From Bacillota bacterium (lineage in GTDB: Bacteria > Bacillota > UBA4882 > UBA8346): a stretch of 64,000 nt of DNA. The DNA is taken from positions 9,246 to 73,245 of the forward strand of contig JAEYRX010000045.1 of NCBI GenBank assembly GCA_023435225.1, read 5' to 3'. The notes under the pieces are model-generated. The model worked only from the letters and a program-made list of their open reading frames with translations, searched no databases and was not told the DNA's origin. The translations under genes and the position numbers were made by a program. Of this stretch, positions 61,039 to 64,000 are shown in pieces (the stretch's first letter is position 1; every line of letters starts with the position of its first letter).

Positions 61039-62511
61039 ATGTTTGGGATTACTAGTACTATGGATAAAGCTTTGGAAGCGATTAAGAGCCGTGATTCAGC
61101 CGCTGTTAAAGAATTGCTCTCGAAAATCAATCTTGAAAAGAAAGGTTTTGATTTGTTATTAGAAGCGGCATCATGCGCCTATCCGGAGATTATTGAGTTG
61201 TTGGCTGATAACGGCTGTGAGATCTCCGATTATAACGGCGGTTTATTGTTGATGAATTGCATCGATCAAAGATATGGCGCCAAAGAACCGGAAGATGTTT
61301 TAAAAGCATGCCGATATCTGGTCTCCAAAGGCGCCGATGTTAATACGAAACTTGATGGACTTTCCCCATTACTGCTGGTTGCCAAAAATGCATACCGGAA
61401 AGGTTTCCATGCGGAGCTGGCTAAATTGCTCTTGGATAACGGCGCTAATGTTTTTGACCAGGATGATAAAGGCTGGGGAGTTTTACCCCATTGTTTATAT
61501 AAAAGCGGCGCTCCGATCGAATTGATAGAACTCCTGGTCGAAGCGGGCGTTGACCTTAATGCGGAAGTAACAGGAGATTTTTCCCGGATCGAATGTATGC
61601 ATTCCAATTTATCGGAGTATGAGAATGTTTTAACCCTGGCGCGCCGGAATAACAAACAAGCTTATAAATTAATGCTGCGTAAAGGGGCTAAATACGATCC
61701 GCTTGAAGATTCTTCAATCACCAATAATCTGGAATCCCGAAAGGAATATGACGCCTGGCTTATTAATTTAGATTTTAATATGTTTGACGGCATTAAAAAC
61801 ACTCTGGATTTCCGGCTCTTAGAATTAATACATAAACTCCGGGTTTCTTCAACAATTAAGGTGATTGATCTTAGTTCAGCCTCTTTTTATTATGATCATG
61901 ACATAATCTACCGGGCAATCCGGGATCGCAGCGATAAGGTCGCCTCCGATATGAAAGCTATTAAAAATTACAGCGATATTAATCTGCCGGTCGAGATTCA
62001 GGCGACGTATATGTCGACCCCAAATTATTATTTGAAATGGGGCTACCGCGATCAGGATTATAATTTTATTATTGGCGGCGAATTCTGCCTTTATAGTCTT
62101 TATCACGCTATCATCGAAAATGAACCGCAAGCTAATGATGAAGATCCGCCGGTAGAACAGGGAGACGTAGCGGCTTTTCGTTTTTTTGATACGCATTTAT
62201 GGACGGGTGACAATTACCGGGCCGCTATCAAATTATCCGGGAAAAGTATTGAACCAAGAGTTTATATCGATGAAACGGGCTTCTTCCGCTTTCAACCCTT
62301 GGAGATGAGTTATCCGGAGTATATGGAACACACTTTGAAATTAGCCGGTTTGTATGATTGGCAGTATTTATTTTGGGGCTATGCTCCGGCCCATGACCCG
62401 GAATGCCGGGAGTTGGCCGAAGGATTGCGGGTGCTGAAAGAGGCCCTGCCCGGTAACGACTATAGCGATTATGAACGGAGGTTGGAAGTGATCCGGAATA
62501 AGAAAAAATAA
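61039..62511 (+). CDS. Ankyrin-repeat protein
   Basis: 490 residues. The first 230 carry ankyrin-type repeats (IIELLADNGCEI, ACRYLVSKGADVNTKLDGLSPLL, LAKLLLDNGANVFDQDDKG, LIELLVEAGVDLNAEV). The C-terminal half is an unrecognised globular domain ending in Trp/Tyr-rich sequence (GLYDWQYLFWGYAP) reminiscent of SUKH/SMI1-type immunity proteins. No signal peptide. ACGGAGGT precedes the ATG. Confidence 0.8.
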   Translation: MFGITSTMDKALEAIKSRDSAAVKELLSKINLEKKGFDLLLEAASCAYPEIIELLADNGCEISDYNGGLLLMNCIDQRYGAKEPEDVLKACRYLVSKGADVNTKLDGLSPLLLVAKNAYRKGFHAELAKLLLDNGANVFDQDDKGWGVLPHCLYKSGAPIELIELLVEAGVDLNAEVTGDFSRIECMHSNLSEYENVLTLARRNNKQAYKLMLRKGAKYDPLEDSSITNNLESRKEYDAWLINLDFNMFDGIKNTLDFRLLELIHKLRVSSTIKVIDLSSASFYYDHDIIYRAIRDRSDKVASDMKAIKNYSDINLPVEIQATYMSTPNYYLKWGYRDQDYNFIIGGEFCLYSLYHAIIENEPQANDEDPPVEQGDVAAFRFFDTHLWTGDNYRAAIKLSGKSIEPRVYIDETGFFRFQPLEMSYPEYMEHTLKLAGLYDWQYLFWGYAPAHDPECRELAEGLRVLKEALPGNDYSDYERRLEVIRNKKK

Positions 62512-62522
62512 TACTATTTTCA

Positions 62523-62591
62523 GATAATAATGGCGATTATGGACCCGTTTCCGGAGGGAGAATGGCTGGATTTATTTATTAAATAAAATGA
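62523..62591 (+). pseudogene. Frameshifted 3' fragment of the 53263 gene family
   Basis: Matches the last 60-odd bases of the gene ending at 54423, including its TAA and AATGA, but one A is missing (GACCCG for GAACCCG). It is a scar of a duplicated and deleted paralogue. Confidence 0.7.
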
Positions 62592-62654
62592 CTGTTCCGT
62601 TAACTCAGGATGGCTATTTCAACTCACTCTTATCCCAAATGCAAAGGAGTACTC

Positions 62655-63251
62655 ATGGCTTTATACGATTATGACTTATATTTGATTAGAGAATCCAATA
62701 AAGGCAGTATATTGGCGGATTTATTAAAATATCCAATGATATATATTCATGATGATGCAAATGGAGTTTTGGATAAGGATGCTGATTTCTGTTTCAAAGA
62801 GAGTATGTTTGATAATTCGTTAATCAAGTTAGCGATTTATTTTGATGAGACTATGTTTAGAAGATATTTTGAAAAAAACGGGAAAGCATTTATTAATTGG
62901 TTAAAAGAATTTCTTGAAGATTATGATATCTTATATGCCTTTATTAGCGGCGGCGAAGGTTCGGATTATTATCGAGATAATCATATAACGGCGAAGGATG
63001 TATATGACCAATTACCCGAACTATTACATGATAAAACTATCAAATACGTTCATCCTTTAATGTATTTTTCAAAAAGATTGCAATTTGACCTTTTAGCAAA
63101 GGCTGAACTCCCTTATTTTGAAGTGATTGATGTTGATGTCAAAGGATGGCTGCTTTTTTGTGGAAATCTTGATTCGAATAACAGTGAAATTAATGATATG
63201 GGAAGGTTTTATCGGGAGTGTTTAAATTCAATCCAAAATAATTTTAAATGA
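62655..63251 (+). CDS. Unrecognised 198-residue protein
   Basis: Soluble, acidic protein, AAAGGAG before ATG 62655. A frame upstream of this ATG exists but lacks a ribosome site. Resembles the small immunity-type proteins of such regions only in size and setting. Confidence 0.65.
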   Translation: MALYDYDLYLIRESNKGSILADLLKYPMIYIHDDANGVLDKDADFCFKESMFDNSLIKLAIYFDETMFRRYFEKNGKAFINWLKEFLEDYDILYAFISGGEGSDYYRDNHITAKDVYDQLPELLHDKTIKYVHPLMYFSKRLQFDLLAKAELPYFEVIDVDVKGWLLFCGNLDSNNSEINDMGRFYRECLNSIQNNFK

Positions 63252-63279
63252 AAACGAAAACAAATAAGGAGCGGTTCTG

Positions 63280-64000
63280 ATGTCGATTTACGATACTTTT
63301 TTGGAAACCTATCCGGAGGCGATTGATGCCCAAACGGTACCTGAGACTGTCATTCAAAAATATGAAGCCATTTTACCGGAGCCAATCATTGATCTCTGGA
63401 AGAAACACGGATTTGGAGGTTATCATAAAGGGCTTTTCTGGACAATCAATCCCGATGACTATCTTGATAACATCCAAGAGTGGCTCAAGTCGGATTATGA
63501 CGGCGCTTATCCGATTATGCGGACAGGTTTTGGAGACTTGATATTTATTTCCAATATTAATAAAGAAGACACAGAATATTCCCATGTACGCATTGAAGTG
63601 GTTGATATTAGAAATTGCAAAATCGAATATATCACCTTTAGTTTGGAAGATTTCTTTAAACATTACTTATTAAGTGTGGGTAGTTTACATGCCCGAACTA
63701 ATATTGACAACCTCTTGTTTTTATACGGAAGGATGAAATTAGGCATCTTGAAATCCGATCAATGCTATGGTTTTGAACCGATTCCCGCAGCGGGCGGCAA
63801 AGAAAAAGAAAAAAACATGCGCATTTGTAATTTTAATGAATATCTTGGTCTGTCGACCCGGGCGTATCTAATTAAAAATGATAAGAGCAAGCAGTTGGCG
63901 GATGAGGAAACGGCTAAACTGAAACAGATCGCATTAAAAAATCTGACGATGGACAAGAATCTTCATTATGCGATCCTGAATGAACTGGAGGATCAGGGTC
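63280..64000 (+). CDS. GAD-like/DUF1851 (Tdi1-type) protein, partial at right edge
   Basis: 240 codons open to the end of the window. The N-terminus (YDTFLETYPEAIDAQTVP, PEPIIDLWKKHGFGGYHKGL, FWTINPDDY) matches my memory of the GAD-like domain. The later MRTGFGDLIF and YGRMKLGILKSDQCYGFEP segments match the DUF1851 part found in the T6SS immunity protein Tdi1 and in polymorphic-toxin loci. AAGGAG precedes the ATG. A broken paralogue is at 54821. Confidence 0.8.
   Translation, partial: MSIYDTFLETYPEAIDAQTVPETVIQKYEAILPEPIIDLWKKHGFGGYHKGLFWTINPDDYLDNIQEWLKSDYDGAYPIMRTGFGDLIFISNINKEDTEYSHVRIEVVDIRNCKIEYITFSLEDFFKHYLLSVGSLHARTNIDNLLFLYGRMKLGILKSDQCYGFEPIPAAGGKEKEKNMRICNFNEYLGLSTRAYLIKNDKSKQLADEETAKLKQIALKNLTMDKNLHYAILNELEDQG

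Overview
The window reads like a low-GC Bacillota chromosome (clostridial or limnochordial, anaerobic). The grounds are the Firmicutes-style order protein-arginine-phosphatase-like gene, upp, mnaA and atp operon, strong AGGAGG ribosome sites, a SAM-I riboswitch ahead of metK, and intrinsic terminators after many genes. An AsmA-like protein hints at a double-membraned lineage. I cannot name the species.

1-17,290 is a conserved core. It holds a phosphatase with a coiled-coil insertion, upp, a UDP-GlcNAc 2-epimerase and the complete ATP synthase operon (atpZ, I, B, E, F, H, A, G, D, C). Then come a small flagellin-tail-like protein, riboswitch-controlled metK, an orphan NarL-type regulator, a tiny Flp pilin, a TGS-domain nucleoside kinase and the AsmA-like gene. 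Several spacers carry imperfect inverted repeats built from simple 'words'.

17,292-33,352 is an integrated element of about 16 kb in tRNA-Ala(GGC). It is bounded by 48-bp direct repeats, with a tyrosine integrase at its right end. It encodes a primase-polymerase, many small proteins, a cold-shock protein, a few T7-like structural proteins (scaffold-like, tail-fibre-like) but no terminase large subunit, portal or capsid, and a ParM/ParR-type partition pair. It also carries a probable small RNA, a structured leader, iteron-like repeats and paired palindromes. It resembles a phage-plasmid remnant or satellite.

33,437-42,183 is a flavin-based extracellular electron transfer locus like the one described in Listeria: an EetB-like membrane protein, an EcfT-like protein, Ndh2 fused to a DoxX-like membrane domain, polyprenyl synthase, UbiA-type prenyltransferase, an EetA-like NusG-II protein, a PplA-like lipoprotein with two repeats, and an ApbE/FmnB flavin transferase. 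NADH would be oxidised by Ndh2, electrons passed to demethylmenaquinone and then to FMN on the lipoprotein. Members of a dispersed, foldable repeat family flank and punctuate the locus.

42,800-52,020 holds a HTH protein, a stand-alone EF-Ts, hydrolases, a large FtsX-type permease, a PadR regulator, and a membrane protein with an extracytoplasmic glycosidase-like domain and a cytoplasmic LuxR DNA-binding domain. Two small proteins (51,687 and 55,729) carry nearly the same LuxR domain. A conserved TACCCC-type motif occurs four times, each time upstream of the next gene.

52,298-64,000 is an accessory region: Sel1 and ankyrin repeat proteins, several unrecognised proteins, a GAD-like/DUF1851-type gene and its broken copy, and a 1,301-residue secreted CHAP/dockerin protein with four long repeats. 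It resembles the immunity-gene arrays seen with polymorphic toxins, and shows duplication and decay.
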